From Paenibacillus xylanilyticus (GTDB lineage Bacteria > Bacillota > Bacilli > Paenibacillales > Paenibacillaceae): a stretch of DNA of 64,000 bases. This document shows positions 54,473 to 62,793 of this stretch, in pieces; the stretch's first letter is position 1; each line of letters starts with the position of its first letter. The position numbers were made by a program, and so were the translations under genes. The notes beneath the pieces are model-generated. The model had not been told where the DNA came from. It ran no database searches and saw only the letters and a program-made list of their open reading frames with translations. The DNA lies in assembly GCF_013359935.1 (NCBI RefSeq), contig NZ_JABMCB010000190.1, positions 62,001 through 126,000 of the forward strand. Reading direction: 5' to 3'.

Positions 54473-54513
54473 AATCCCCGCACATTTACCGTGCGGGGAT
54501 TGTTTTGTTTTTT
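54473..54513 (+). terminator. intrinsic terminator between converging genes
   Basis: AATCCCCGCAC pairs perfectly with GTGCGGGGATT around a 7-base loop, followed by GTTTTGTTTTTT on the plus strand. It ends the soluble chemoreceptor transcript. Confidence 0.9.
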
Positions 54514-54535
54514 AGACTACTGCACCTTTAGACAA

Positions 54536-55144
54536 TTACATATGAATCAGCTTCCATAACATCATGCACGCCATTACAACCATTACCCCTGCGGATAACC
54601 GATTGAAGACCAGACTAATACGTCCGGTACGATCCGTTCTCCCAATCAGCCTTCCGGCACTTGCCAGTACGAGAAACCATATCCACGAAACCGCTGCTGC
54701 TGTTATGGCAAAGGTGACCCGATCCATCCCTTCATACTGAAGCGAGCTGGTACCGATTACAGCTACCGTGTCCAGCAGCGCATGCGGGTTAAGCAAGGAT
54801 ACGGAAGCGGCGAAGGCAATCTGACGTCCTGCAGACAGCGCGGTTAACGAACCATTTGCTACCCCGGATGACCTCCAAATACTCCATGCCATATATAGCA
54901 GAAACGCAGCCCCTCCTGCATACAACACACCTGCCAGCAGCGGCCACTGGAGCAATATGAGGGATATCCCTCCCACTGCCGCTCCAATTAACAGCGTATC
55001 GCTGATCCCTGCTGTCACTACCGCCGGAAGCGCACGCATTAAACTTCGCTGACTCATCCCCTGGTTAAAAATAAAAACATTCTGCACACCAAGTGGCAGG
55101 ATCAGGCCAAACGCCAGTACCACGGCATGAATAAACACACTCAT
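54536..55144 (-). CDS. LysE/ArgO-family amino-acid exporter
   Basis: A 202-residue membrane protein with six helices. The family signature is LAFGLILPLGVQNVFIFNQG at residues 10-29, and SVSLLNPHALLDTVAVIGTS near the middle. LysE-type exporters remove excess basic or other amino acids and are often regulated by a neighbouring transcription factor. Here the divergent gene is a MocR-type regulator, and two repeats lie in the shared 153-base promoter region. Substrate unknown. Confidence 0.87.
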   Translation of the reverse strand: MSVFIHAVVLAFGLILPLGVQNVFIFNQGMSQRSLMRALPAVVTAGISDTLLIGAAVGGISLILLQWPLLAGVLYAGGAAFLLYMAWSIWRSSGVANGSLTALSAGRQIAFAASVSLLNPHALLDTVAVIGTSSLQYEGMDRVTFAITAAAVSWIWFLVLASAGRLIGRTDRTGRISLVFNRLSAGVMVVMACMMLWKLIHM

Positions 55145-55198
55145 TGTTCATCCCCCTTATATCTGTCTCCATAATAGGTGAGATGAATTCCGGTGTGA

Positions 55199-55230
55199 CC
55201 AACCAATTGGATGGCATAGAACCCAACCAA
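55199..55230. promoter_or_regulatory. direct-repeat candidate operator for the MocR-type regulator
   Basis: CCAACCAA occurs at 55199-55206 and again at 55223-55230, 24 bases apart, with ATTGGATGG between them. It sits in the divergent promoter region. MocR regulators such as GabR and PdxR bind direct repeats, so this is a reasonable operator, not shown by experiment. Confidence 0.5.
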
Positions 55231-55297
55231 ATGATATAGTGTTCGATACAGAAGCAAGAAGCTTCAATTATCCAAACAAACTGGAGGCAAACTCGGC

Positions 55298-56785
55298 ATG
55301 AATCATTCCGATCCACGGCAAGGCATCGATTGGAAACCTGACCCGGCACAATCCTTGCCCCTGTATCGCCAGATCGAATTATATATCAGTCAAAAGATAA
55401 CGACTGGAGAGTGGACAGCGGGCTACCGCCTTCCCTCGCAGCGAGCATTGGCACAATCCATGGGAGTAAATCGCAGCACACTGGTTACTGCCATGGACAA
55501 CCTGGCAGCCGCAGGCATGATTGAGGGCAAACACGGCGGCGGAACGTATGTATCCGGCTCCGGTTGGCATGCACTTGCCCATGGAGCCGCACCGGACTGG
55601 AACGAAGCCATTCAGGAAGGCTGGTATTATCCCAACCTGCCTGAAGTGCAGCTCATTAACCGAGCTGAGTTCCAGCATGGCATCATTCGACTGGGAACCG
55701 GAGAACTTGCGCCTGAACTGATGCCCGAGGACGCCTTCAAGGAAATTCTTCGTTCCTTGTCCAGGCGCTCACGTACACTAAACTACCTTGAGCCCCAAGG
55801 CAGTCTCGAACTTCGCGAGGCTTTGTCTGACTTTCTACTGACCTGTGGCATTCAGGCGTCTCCAAGTGCCATTCTAATCGTCTCGGGTTCGCTTCAGGCA
55901 CTGCATTTGATATCGGTCGGTCTGCTTCCCCGCGGATCGGCTGTTCTGCTGGAGAAGCCCTCCTACCTCTACTCCATTCATGCGTTTCAATCTGCCGGAA
56001 TCAAAATGAATGGCATTCCCATGGATGCGGGTGGATTACACATTCAGCGTCTGAAGGACACTCTACGAAACGGACTTCCTCAGAGTCACACCTCGTCGCT
56101 GCTCTATACCATTCCAAGCTTTCATAATCCGACAGGCTCTGTCATGAGTGACACTCGCCGAAACGAGCTGATATCTACAGCCCATGCCGAAGGCATTTCC
56201 ATTCTGGAGGATGCCGCCTACACGGATTTGTGGCTGGACGAGCCTTCGCCGCAATCGCTTAAGGCGCGGGATCTGGATGGACGCGTGCTTCATATGGGCA
56301 CACTATCCAAAGCTGTCAGTCCTGGCCTGCGTCTTGGATGGCTGGTTGGGCCAGAGCCGGTTATTCGTCGCCTGGCTGATATCAAGATGCAGACAGACTA
56401 TGGTACCAGCTCCCTGGCTCAGGAAGCCGCAGCGTTATGGTTTGCGGAAGGGTACCACACCCGGCACATGGACTGTCTGCGGCCTGAGCTTCGCCGTCGC
56501 AGAGACTTCATGCTTGAGCTTCTGAAACGTTATTTCACGGAAATTGCCGAGTGGAATAAACCAGCCGGCGGCTTTTACATCTGGCTCCGGTTCACAGCTG
56601 GCTCTCTTTCGATTCGCAAGCTGTTTCATGCCTGTCTCCGGGATGGCGTGCTCATACATCCGGGTTATCTGTATGACCGCCTGGATGCAGACCACCTTCG
56701 GCTGTCCTACGCGTATGCTTCGCCTGAGGAGATGGAGCGTGGAATGCAGCTGCTGGCGCAGACAGCCAAAAACCTGTTTAAATGA
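55298..56785 (+). CDS. MocR/GabR-family transcription factor with aminotransferase domain
   Basis: A 495-residue fusion. Residues 20-90 are a GntR winged helix (LPLYRQIELYISQKITTGEW, RLPSQRALAQSMGVNRSTLV). The rest is a fold-type I aminotransferase-like domain with the PLP lysine in HMGTLSKAVSPGLRLGWLVG and the aspartate in ILEDAAYTDLW. Such proteins sense an amino acid through PLP rather than catalyse. It is divergent from the LysE-type exporter and most likely controls it. CTGGAGG lies before the ATG at 55298. Confidence 0.89.
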   Translation: MNHSDPRQGIDWKPDPAQSLPLYRQIELYISQKITTGEWTAGYRLPSQRALAQSMGVNRSTLVTAMDNLAAAGMIEGKHGGGTYVSGSGWHALAHGAAPDWNEAIQEGWYYPNLPEVQLINRAEFQHGIIRLGTGELAPELMPEDAFKEILRSLSRRSRTLNYLEPQGSLELREALSDFLLTCGIQASPSAILIVSGSLQALHLISVGLLPRGSAVLLEKPSYLYSIHAFQSAGIKMNGIPMDAGGLHIQRLKDTLRNGLPQSHTSSLLYTIPSFHNPTGSVMSDTRRNELISTAHAEGISILEDAAYTDLWLDEPSPQSLKARDLDGRVLHMGTLSKAVSPGLRLGWLVGPEPVIRRLADIKMQTDYGTSSLAQEAAALWFAEGYHTRHMDCLRPELRRRRDFMLELLKRYFTEIAEWNKPAGGFYIWLRFTAGSLSIRKLFHACLRDGVLIHPGYLYDRLDADHLRLSYAYASPEEMERGMQLLAQTAKNLFK

Positions 56786-56803
56786 CAACAAATAACCGCC
56801 TTA

Positions 56804-56842
56804 AACCGTAACGGGACACCCTCAAGGCCAAGACGGTTTATG
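56804..56842. terminator. possible terminator hairpin between mocR-type gene and mobA
   Basis: TAAACCGT (56804-56811) pairs with ACGGTTTA (56835-56842). No U-run follows on either strand, so termination is uncertain. It lies in the gap between converging genes, where a terminator is expected. Confidence 0.35.
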
Positions 56843-56878
56843 ACGGCATTCTATACTTAAATCCGGATGCATCATCGA

Positions 56879-57499
56879 TCACATGATCGGCGGACGGTTG
56901 CCCACCAGGTTATGATACTCCTGCATGGTGTTCATATTGCTTAACTGACCTGCTGCATCCTGGACGCCTGCCTTTTCCAGATCCTCTCCGTCGACATACC
57001 TACCCCCAATCTCCTCCAGCCAACGGGTGACCCGCAAACGGTCTTCGACCAAGCACTGTTCGAGGCTGGGAAGTACGCGCGTATGATAAATGCCCACCAG
57101 TGGATGAACCCATCCTTCCAAGCGCGGCACAATCGCCGGATGCTTCTGGTCCGATTCAGCCAGCCATTGCAGGGCGGTAAAAAAGGCGGGCTGGATCAGA
57201 GGCAGGTCACAAGCACAGACCAGATTCCATTCGGTCTCCGATGCTTCTAGGGCTGCATGCAGCCCGGCCAGCGGGCCCTTTTCCGGGTAACGATCCTGAA
57301 CACAGGTATAACCGAGCTCATGATAAACAGCTGCATTGGGCCCAGCAGCAATAATGACCCGGGATACTGCAGGAGCCATAGCTGCGGCCACATGCTCCAG
57401 AACAATGGAACCATGCAGAGGGAGCAGCGCCTTGTTGGTGCCCATCCGGCTGGACAGGCCGCCTGCCAGTATAATGCCGGTCCATTCCTTCATGTTCAC
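56879..57499 (-). CDS. mobA: molybdenum cofactor guanylyltransferase
   Basis: Joins GMP to molybdopterin to make the bis-MGD cofactor. The 206-residue product starts with the nucleotidyl-transferase motif GIILAGGLSSRMGTNKALLP, followed by AACDLP-type VCACDLPLIQPAFF and the RLEGWVHPLVGIYH stretch. I chose the GTG at 57499, 9 bases after GGAAGGG; an ATG at 57508 touches that site and an ATG at 57493 is also possible. It lies near moaA but in a separate transcript, so the cofactor genes are scattered. Confidence 0.88.
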   Translation of the reverse strand: MNMKEWTGIILAGGLSSRMGTNKALLPLHGSIVLEHVAAAMAPAVSRVIIAAGPNAAVYHELGYTCVQDRYPEKGPLAGLHAALEASETEWNLVCACDLPLIQPAFFTALQWLAESDQKHPAIVPRLEGWVHPLVGIYHTRVLPSLEQCLVEDRLRVTRWLEEIGGRYVDGEDLEKAGVQDAAGQLSNMNTMQEYHNLVGNRPPIM

Positions 57500-57606
57500 G
57501 GTAATCATCCCTTCCGGTTCTCATATAATAAACTTATTCTATACATTGAATCCCCTTTCAACAAATGATACATTGAAGAATATTGATTCTGAAAGGAATG
57601 GCTCTA

Positions 57607-58836
57607 TTGGACAGATATGCACCCGGAAGAGGCAATGCCTCTTTGGTCTCGCTGAAACTATATAACTTTTTCATTTACGGAGCCATCTCCATCTTCGCTG
57701 GTTTTCTTCAACTGTACCTGCAGGAAATCGGCATGACCAAGCTGGAAATCGGCAGTCTGATGGCAATCGGTCCCTTTGTATCCCTGTTCGCCAATCCGTT
57801 CTGGGGCTTCTGGAGCGACAAATCCCGCAATATTCGTATTATTCTTATGATGATGATGGGAGGCACATTTGTGCTTGCCCAAGCCGTCTTTCATGCACCG
57901 ACATATGCCTGGATCTATGGAGCCATGATTTTCTTTTATTTCTTCCAAAGTCCGCTGTTTGCCCAGACCAACAGTCTCATTCTCGGGTACATCGATGGGA
58001 CCACCCAGAAATTCGGCACCTTCCGGTTGTGGGGCTCACTCGGTTGGGCTCTGACTGCTGCGGCTGCCGGACCACTTATTGACCGCCTGGGCGTGGGCAG
58101 TGTATCGATTGTCTTTGCCTGCATGATTGCCATCGCCTTTGCGTTTGCCATGTTTCTGCCAAGGCAGCCCATCGCTTCGGATACCCCAGTGGTCACGTTC
58201 CGCCGCTTCGGCAGGGTGATGTTCAATCCGTACTTTATGACATTTATTGCGCTAGGTGTGCTGGTGTCGGTACCGAATGCGATGAACAGTACATTTATGT
58301 CGCTCTACATTACAGAGATGGGTGGCAATAAACAGATGGTCGGGTGGGCCATCTTCACGTCATCCATTCTCGAAGTAGGTGTCTTCCTGCTGCTGGATCG
58401 CTTTTTGAAACGAAAAATGAGCATGCTGCTTGCAAGTCTCGTACTCGTCAGCCTGCTGTTCGCTGTCCGCTGGCAGCTGATGGCTGAGGCCGTTAACCCG
58501 CTGCAGATTGTATTTATCCAGCTGATGCACTCGATTACGTTTGGTGGGTACTTCTATGTGGGCACCCAGCTGACCATGCTGTTTATCCCAAGGCCCTATC
58601 GTTCCTCTGGTCAAGCAGTGTATACGATGGCCTGGGGCGGCATATCCGGTGTCATTGCCGGCTTATTCGGTGGCTGGTTATTCCAGAGCTTTGGTGCCGA
58701 GGTCATGTATAACATTGGCGTTTTTTTCTCACTCATCGGCGCAGTCGGCTTTGGAGTGATGTGGTTGATCAACCGCAGAAACGGTTACCAGCCTGTTGTA
58801 CTAACCGAGATGGGCAGCATGGATGAGGATGGATAA
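57607..58836 (+). CDS. MFS transporter of the sugar/nucleoside-permease-like type
   Basis: An integral membrane protein of about 410 residues with 12 helices. LYNFFIYGAISIFAGFLQLY begins helix 1. The loop motif FWGFWSDKSRNIRIILMMMM lies between helices 2 and 3, and GTFRLWGSLGWALTAAAAGP is in helix 4-5, as in the MFS_1-like family with YwbF and HcaT-type proteins. Substrate not predictable. The start is uncertain: TTG at 57607 has GAAAGGA 9 bases upstream, whereas ATG at 57598 touches that site and a TTG at 57583 has none. Confidence 0.82.
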   Translation: MDRYAPGRGNASLVSLKLYNFFIYGAISIFAGFLQLYLQEIGMTKLEIGSLMAIGPFVSLFANPFWGFWSDKSRNIRIILMMMMGGTFVLAQAVFHAPTYAWIYGAMIFFYFFQSPLFAQTNSLILGYIDGTTQKFGTFRLWGSLGWALTAAAAGPLIDRLGVGSVSIVFACMIAIAFAFAMFLPRQPIASDTPVVTFRRFGRVMFNPYFMTFIALGVLVSVPNAMNSTFMSLYITEMGGNKQMVGWAIFTSSILEVGVFLLLDRFLKRKMSMLLASLVLVSLLFAVRWQLMAEAVNPLQIVFIQLMHSITFGGYFYVGTQLTMLFIPRPYRSSGQAVYTMAWGGISGVIAGLFGGWLFQSFGAEVMYNIGVFFSLIGAVGFGVMWLINRRNGYQPVVLTEMGSMDEDG

Positions 58837-58862
58837 TGTTTTGTTTCGCAGAGGTTGAACCT

Positions 58863-59013
58863 TTTACACTGGAGCACTACGAGGACAGAACAATCTTTCG
58901 ATCGCTGTTATCCCCGGATTTTTCGATTCCCTTTTTCAGAGGGTAAAATCACGGTGATAAAGGCGAACGCTTCGCTTCTCCAGCTTTATTCTGTCCTCTC
59001 CGTTGTGGTGTAT
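58863..59013. repeat. structured intergenic element, copy B
   Basis: The second copy of the element at 4151-4332. It starts TTTACAC and ends GTGTA. The inner stem is a perfect 10-bp pair, GAGGACAGAA (58881-58890) with TTCTGTCCTC (58989-58998), different in sequence from the 9-bp stem of copy A. It shares GATCGCTGTTATCCCCGGAT, the TATC/GATA and GATTTT/AAAATC pairing, and the GCGAA-CGC-TTCGC hairpin and CTCTCCGTT tail. The AGCTTTCT/AGAAAGCT hairpin of copy A is missing. It lies between the MFS gene and glnS. Confidence 0.75.
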
Positions 59014-59064
59014 ATTAAAAGTTCAAAATAAGAAAACAAAAGATTATGGAAAAAGGGAAGTTAG

Positions 59065-59112
59065 AAAAAGGGCGTCTCCACGCAGCTATTGCGCGGAGAC
59101 GCCCTTTTTTTT
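59065..59112. terminator. bidirectional intrinsic terminator between the repeat and glnS
   Basis: GGGCGTCTCC (59070-59079) pairs with GGAGACGCCC (59095-59104), with CGC/GCG inside. Eight T follow on the plus strand and five on the minus strand, so it can end both the plus-strand transcript and glnS. Confidence 0.92.
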
Positions 59113-59124
59113 ATTTCATGTATC

Positions 59125-60891
59125 TTATGCCTTCGGCAGTTGGAACGAGCTTTTCAGGGACACGACCCGGTTGAATACAGGGCGGCCTGGCTCGGAATGC
59201 TTCGGATCCACGCTGAAATATCCATGACGGAAGAACTGGAATTTATCCTGTGCCTTCGCTTCCTTCATCTCTTGCTCCACGTATCCGTGGACAATCTCAA
59301 GGGAGTTCGGATTCAATTGATCCAGGAACGTTTTTTCCGGTTGCTCTTCCACGACCTCAGCCCCGGCTACTTCCGCTTCTGCATCTGCTTCCGGTGCTTC
59401 TGCCGAGATCAAAGGCTCGTACAGACGGAACTCAGCAGGTACTGCTTGGCTCGCTTCTACCCAGTGGATCGTACCTTTGACTTTACGACCCGTGAAGCCA
59501 CTGCCGCTCTTCGTCTCCGGATCATACGTGCAGTGAATCTCGACCACATTGCCTTCCGCATCCTTAATGACATCGTTGCATTTGATAAAGTACGCATGCT
59601 TCAGGCGAACTTCATTGCCAGGGAACAAACGGAAGTATTTGTTCGGCGGATTTTCCATGAAGTCGTCTTGCTCAATGTAAATCTCACGGGAGAATGGAAT
59701 TTGACGATTGCCCATTTCCGGATTTTCCACATTGTTCTCCGCTTCCAACCACTCCACTTCTCCTTCAGGGTAGTTGGTGATGACCACTTTCAGCGGGTGC
59801 AGAACCGCCATCGTGCGCGGAGCTTTCAGTTTCAAGTCTTCACGTACAAAGTGCTCCAGCGTTTGCAGGTCGATAACCCCTTGGCTCTTCGAAATGCCTG
59901 TCTCGAATACAAAATCACGAATCGCTTCCGGTGTATACCCCCGGCGACGGAGACCCGAGATCGTTGGCATGCGCGGATCATCCCATCCATCCACATGTCC
60001 TTCGTCCACGAGCAGTTTCAGCTTCCGTTTGCTGGTTACCATCTGGGACAGATTCAGGCGGCCAAATTCATATTGATGAGGTTGGCTCTCCATCTCGCAT
60101 TCGGCAATGACCCAGTCATAGAATGGGCGTTGGTCCTCAAATTCCAGGGAACACAGAGAATGCGTCACACCTTCGATGGCATCTTCCAGCGGATGAGCGA
60201 AGGCATACATCGGATAGATGCACCATTTGTCACCTGTGTTATGGTGGTGCGCATGAGCGATACGGTAGATTACCGGATCACGCAGGTTGATATTAGGCGA
60301 AGCCATATCAATCTTCGCACGCAGCACTTTTTCTCCGTTCTGGAATTCACCTGCGCGCATCCGTGCGAACAGGTCGAGGTTCTCCTCAACGGTACGATCT
60401 CGGTACGGGCTGTTCTTGCCCGGTTCTGTCAGCGTACCACGCATTTCCCGAATTTTGTCGGCGCTTTGGTCGTCGACATAGGCCTTTCCTTTTTGGATCA
60501 GCAGGACAGCACGGTTGTACATCTCGTCAAAATAGTCGGAGGCAAAACGTTTCTCATTCCACTCGAAGCCGAGCCATTTGACATCCTCCTGAATGGATTG
60601 CACGTATTCCACATCTTCCTTGACCGGATTCGTGTCATCAAAACGCAGGTTCGTTTTACCGCCGAATTCAGCGCCCAGCGTGAAGTTGATCCAGATGGCC
60701 TTGGCGTGGCCAATATGCAGATAACCGTTCGGTTCCGGAGGAAAACGGGTAATGACTTCCTGGACTTTTCCTGACCGGAGATCTTCGGTGATAATATTTT
60801 TGATAAAGTTAGGAGGGGTTGTACGATTGTCCACAGGTATCAAACCTTTCATGAATTGATTGGTGCTTTCAGAAATTACAAAGTGTTTCAT
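59125..60891 (-). CDS. glnS: glutaminyl-tRNA synthetase
   Basis: Charges tRNA-Gln directly with glutamine. The 588 residues contain the class I HIGH motif [19 protein letters not shown] and a KMSKS-type loop [12 protein letters not shown] family-typical two-beta-barrel anticodon region follows, with an acidic insertion near the C-terminus ([20 protein letters not shown]). Most Firmicutes lack this enzyme and use Glu-tRNA amidation, so it is probably of transferred origin. The start is uncertain: ATG at 60891 has AAAGG 9 bases upstream, and a GTG at 60834 has GAAAGG 10 bases upstream. Confidence 0.92.
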   Translation of the reverse strand: MKHFVISESTNQFMKGLIPVDNRTTPPNFIKNIITEDLRSGKVQEVITRFPPEPNGYLHIGHAKAIWINFTLGAEFGGKTNLRFDDTNPVKEDVEYVQSIQEDVKWLGFEWNEKRFASDYFDEMYNRAVLLIQKGKAYVDDQSADKIREMRGTLTEPGKNSPYRDRTVEENLDLFARMRAGEFQNGEKVLRAKIDMASPNINLRDPVIYRIAHAHHHNTGDKWCIYPMYAFAHPLEDAIEGVTHSLCSLEFEDQRPFYDWVIAECEMESQPHQYEFGRLNLSQMVTSKRKLKLLVDEGHVDGWDDPRMPTISGLRRRGYTPEAIRDFVFETGISKSQGVIDLQTLEHFVREDLKLKAPRTMAVLHPLKVVITNYPEGEVEWLEAENNVENPEMGNRQIPFSREIYIEQDDFMENPPNKYFRLFPGNEVRLKHAYFIKCNDVIKDAEGNVVEIHCTYDPETKSGSGFTGRKVKGTIHWVEASQAVPAEFRLYEPLISAEAPEADAEAEVAGAEVVEEQPEKTFLDQLNPNSLEIVHGYVEQEMKEAKAQDKFQFFRHGYFSVDPKHSEPGRPVFNRVVSLKSSFQLPKA

Positions 60892-60979
60892 CTAAATATA
60901 CCTTTAACGAGGGACGAGTTCAATAAAGAACGGCACCAAAGTCCGGATTGCCTGCACACAAGATAGGCCAAAAACCATT

Positions 60980-61008
60980 TTGACGGGTTCGCGCGAATCA
61001 TGTAGCAT
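60980..61008 (+). promoter_or_regulatory. candidate promoter of the DUF2164-GNAT pair
   Basis: TTGACG (60980-60985) and TAGCAT (61003-61008) are 17 bases apart, about 35 bases before the start codon. Confidence 0.45.
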
Positions 61009-61042
61009 GATAGTAAAAACAAAATAAAGGGAGGGATTCCCA

Positions 61043-61300
61043 TTGAACACGCTCAAACTGACCAAAGAACAGCAGGATGAAGCCATCCGTACCATCCAAT
61101 CGTATTTCGAAGAGGAACGCGGCGAAGAACTTGGCGATCTGGCGGCTTGGGGGGTGCTGGATCTGTTTATGACGGAGCTCGCTCCCTACATATATAATCA
61201 GGCAGTCCGTGACGCCCGTACCACCGTGAATCAGCGTATGGCCTCCATGGAAGAAGATTTGTTTGCACTGGAGCGCAAACTGCCTCCAGCCTCTCGCTAA
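61043..61300 (+). CDS. DUF2164 family protein
   Basis: An 86-residue protein of a widespread uncharacterised family. It is largely helical, with LTKEQQDEAIRTIQSYFEEE near the N-terminus and LDLFMTELAPYIYNQAVRDA in the middle, both hallmarks of DUF2164. The start is a TTG at 61043 with GGGAGGG about 8 bases upstream. It lies 32 bases before a GNAT gene, so the two are probably co-transcribed. Function unknown. Confidence 0.83.
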   Translation: MNTLKLTKEQQDEAIRTIQSYFEEERGEELGDLAAWGVLDLFMTELAPYIYNQAVRDARTTVNQRMASMEEDLFALERKLPPASR

Positions 61301-61332
61301 ACCACTAATTATAAAGAAAGAAGGTTGCACTC

Positions 61333-61881
61333 ATGTTTACCTATTCATTGGATGAATATACCGAGCTCCGTCCACTCTCCATGGAGCACACCAAGCCTCT
61401 GTTCGAACTCACGGATCGCTCGCGCGATCAACTGAGACACTGGCTGCCATGGGTGGACCATGTAACGGAGGTAGAACACACCTCAAACTTCATTAGCAAC
61501 GCGCTGAAGCAGGGCGCTGAAAACGGAGGCTTCACCGCAGGTGTCTGGCTGAAGGGTGATCTCGCTGGCATTATCGGCTTTCATGAGATCAACTGGACCA
61601 ACCGTTCGGTAAGTATCGGATACTGGCTTGGGAAAGGCTTCGAGGGCCAAGGCTTAATGACCAGTGCTTGCCGTGTTCTGGTTGATCACGCCCTGGTCAC
61701 CCTGGATCTGAACCGGGTCGAGATTCGTTCGGCCACCAATAACAAGCGCAGCCGGGCCATCCCTGAGCGTCTTGGATTTGTTCTTGAAGGCGTAATCCGC
61801 CAGGCAGAGAAATTGCCCAAGGGATATGTCAATCATGCCGTATACGGCATGCTGCAGCATGAATGGGAACTATTGCGTTAA
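61333..61881 (+). CDS. RimJ/RimL-type GNAT N-acetyltransferase
   Basis: A 182-residue acetyltransferase of the ribosomal-protein-serine or RimL group. The N-terminal half has LRPLSMEHTKPLFELTDRSR. The acetyl-CoA motif is SIGYWLGKGFEGQGLMTSAC, followed by LDLNRVEIRSATNNKRSRAI and the C-terminal LGFVLEGVIRQAEKLPKGYV, all family hallmarks. B. subtilis YdaF is a close structural type. AAAGAAGG precedes the ATG at 61333. A strong terminator follows. Substrate unproven. Confidence 0.87.
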   Translation: MFTYSLDEYTELRPLSMEHTKPLFELTDRSRDQLRHWLPWVDHVTEVEHTSNFISNALKQGAENGGFTAGVWLKGDLAGIIGFHEINWTNRSVSIGYWLGKGFEGQGLMTSACRVLVDHALVTLDLNRVEIRSATNNKRSRAIPERLGFVLEGVIRQAEKLPKGYVNHAVYGMLQHEWELLR

Positions 61882-61908
61882 CCCGCATACATAATGTTAC
61901 ACACAATG

Positions 61909-61960
61909 GATGTCTCTCTCCCGTAAGAAGCTACTCTTCTTGCGGGAGAGAGACATCTTT
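61909..61960 (+). terminator. long-stem intrinsic terminator after the GNAT gene
   Basis: GATGTCTCTCTCCCG pairs perfectly with CGGGAGAGAGACATC, with AAGAAG/CTTCTT nearly continuing the stem inside, followed by TTT. The U-run is short for so long a stem. Confidence 0.8.
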
Positions 61961-62089
61961 GGTTGGGCACCCTATTTATTTTACTGCACCTTAAGGTCTC
62001 TTTCAGCCTCTCTTCATCCTGGTTGCCTACGATAACGTTGTGGGTCCAGTATCCACACCTACCATACTGAGAAAGAAGGATGATCGCTG

Positions 62090-62665
62090 ATGAAGAGAAG
62101 CAGAACTTCAAGGACAATGATGATGACCAGCACGATGGCTTTGACGATCGCACTTGGCGGAGGATTGCTTGCCAACAACCTCGCTCATGCCGATCCGGCT
62201 GCAGGCACTTCTGCTCAGAACAAGAACGCCAGCAACTCCGCAACGAATTCACATACATCGAAATCCACAGACGGCAAAAAGGGACATGGACTTGGCCGAT
62301 ATTCGGACGAACTGGCCTCTGCCCTCGGCGTAACAGCAGACGAGCTGAAGGAAGCCCGTAAAGCAGGAAGCACCATTGCCGAGATCGCTGCCAGCAAAAA
62401 TGTGAACGTGCAGACCGTCATCGACAAACTTGTCGCTGCCGGAAAGAGCGAGCTGCAGCAGCGGCTGTCTGATGGAAAAATCACGCAAACCCAGTACGAT
62501 AAGCGAACAACCGGCCTGAACGAGCGTGTGACTGACTTGGTGAACGGGGTTCTGCCGGAAGGACGGAATGGTTACCGGGCCAAACGTGGCGATGAATCCG
62601 GAGCCCAGTCCGACTCGGGCAGCTCCGACCAATCAACAAGCACAAGCAGCACGGATCCTTCCTAG
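62090..62665 (+). CDS. secreted protein of unknown function
   Basis: A 191-residue protein with a signal peptide (MKRSRTSRTMMMTSTMALTI, ending LAHADPAAG, so cleavage after Ala-Asp or Ala-His-Ala is likely). A Ser/Asn/Thr-rich linker (residues 40-62) follows. The middle (65-150) is helical: SALGVTADELKEARKAGSTI and LSDGKITQTQYDKRTTGLNE. The pattern resembles YckD/DUF2680-like secreted proteins, but I am not sure. A Ser/Thr/Asp-rich tail follows. AAGGATG precedes the ATG by 7 bases. Confidence 0.72.
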   Translation: MKRSRTSRTMMMTSTMALTIALGGGLLANNLAHADPAAGTSAQNKNASNSATNSHTSKSTDGKKGHGLGRYSDELASALGVTADELKEARKAGSTIAEIAASKNVNVQTVIDKLVAAGKSELQQRLSDGKITQTQYDKRTTGLNERVTDLVNGVLPEGRNGYRAKRGDESGAQSDSGSSDQSTSTSSTDPS

Positions 62666-62701
62666 TTGGAAGTACCAGCTGGATTGTATGCTTCCAATCA
62701 A

Positions 62702-62742
62702 AAACCCTCTGTCTTCACCATATGGTGTAGCAGAGGGTTTTA
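62702..62742. terminator. bidirectional intrinsic terminator between converging genes
   Basis: AAACCCTCTG (62702-62711) pairs with CAGAGGGTTT (62731-62740), with CACCATATGGTG inside. T-runs lie on both sides, so it can end the secreted-protein gene and the SDR gene. Confidence 0.88.
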
Positions 62743-62793
62743 GGTCTATTCAGATCGCATATCCGATTCCATTCAGATGAAATAGCTTTCGCC

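Noticed and set aside
59089..60774. A 561-residue open frame on the plus strand opposite glnS
   Set aside because: It lies entirely antisense to a clear GlnRS gene, has no ribosome site or recognisable domain, and its composition is that of a reversed coding strand.
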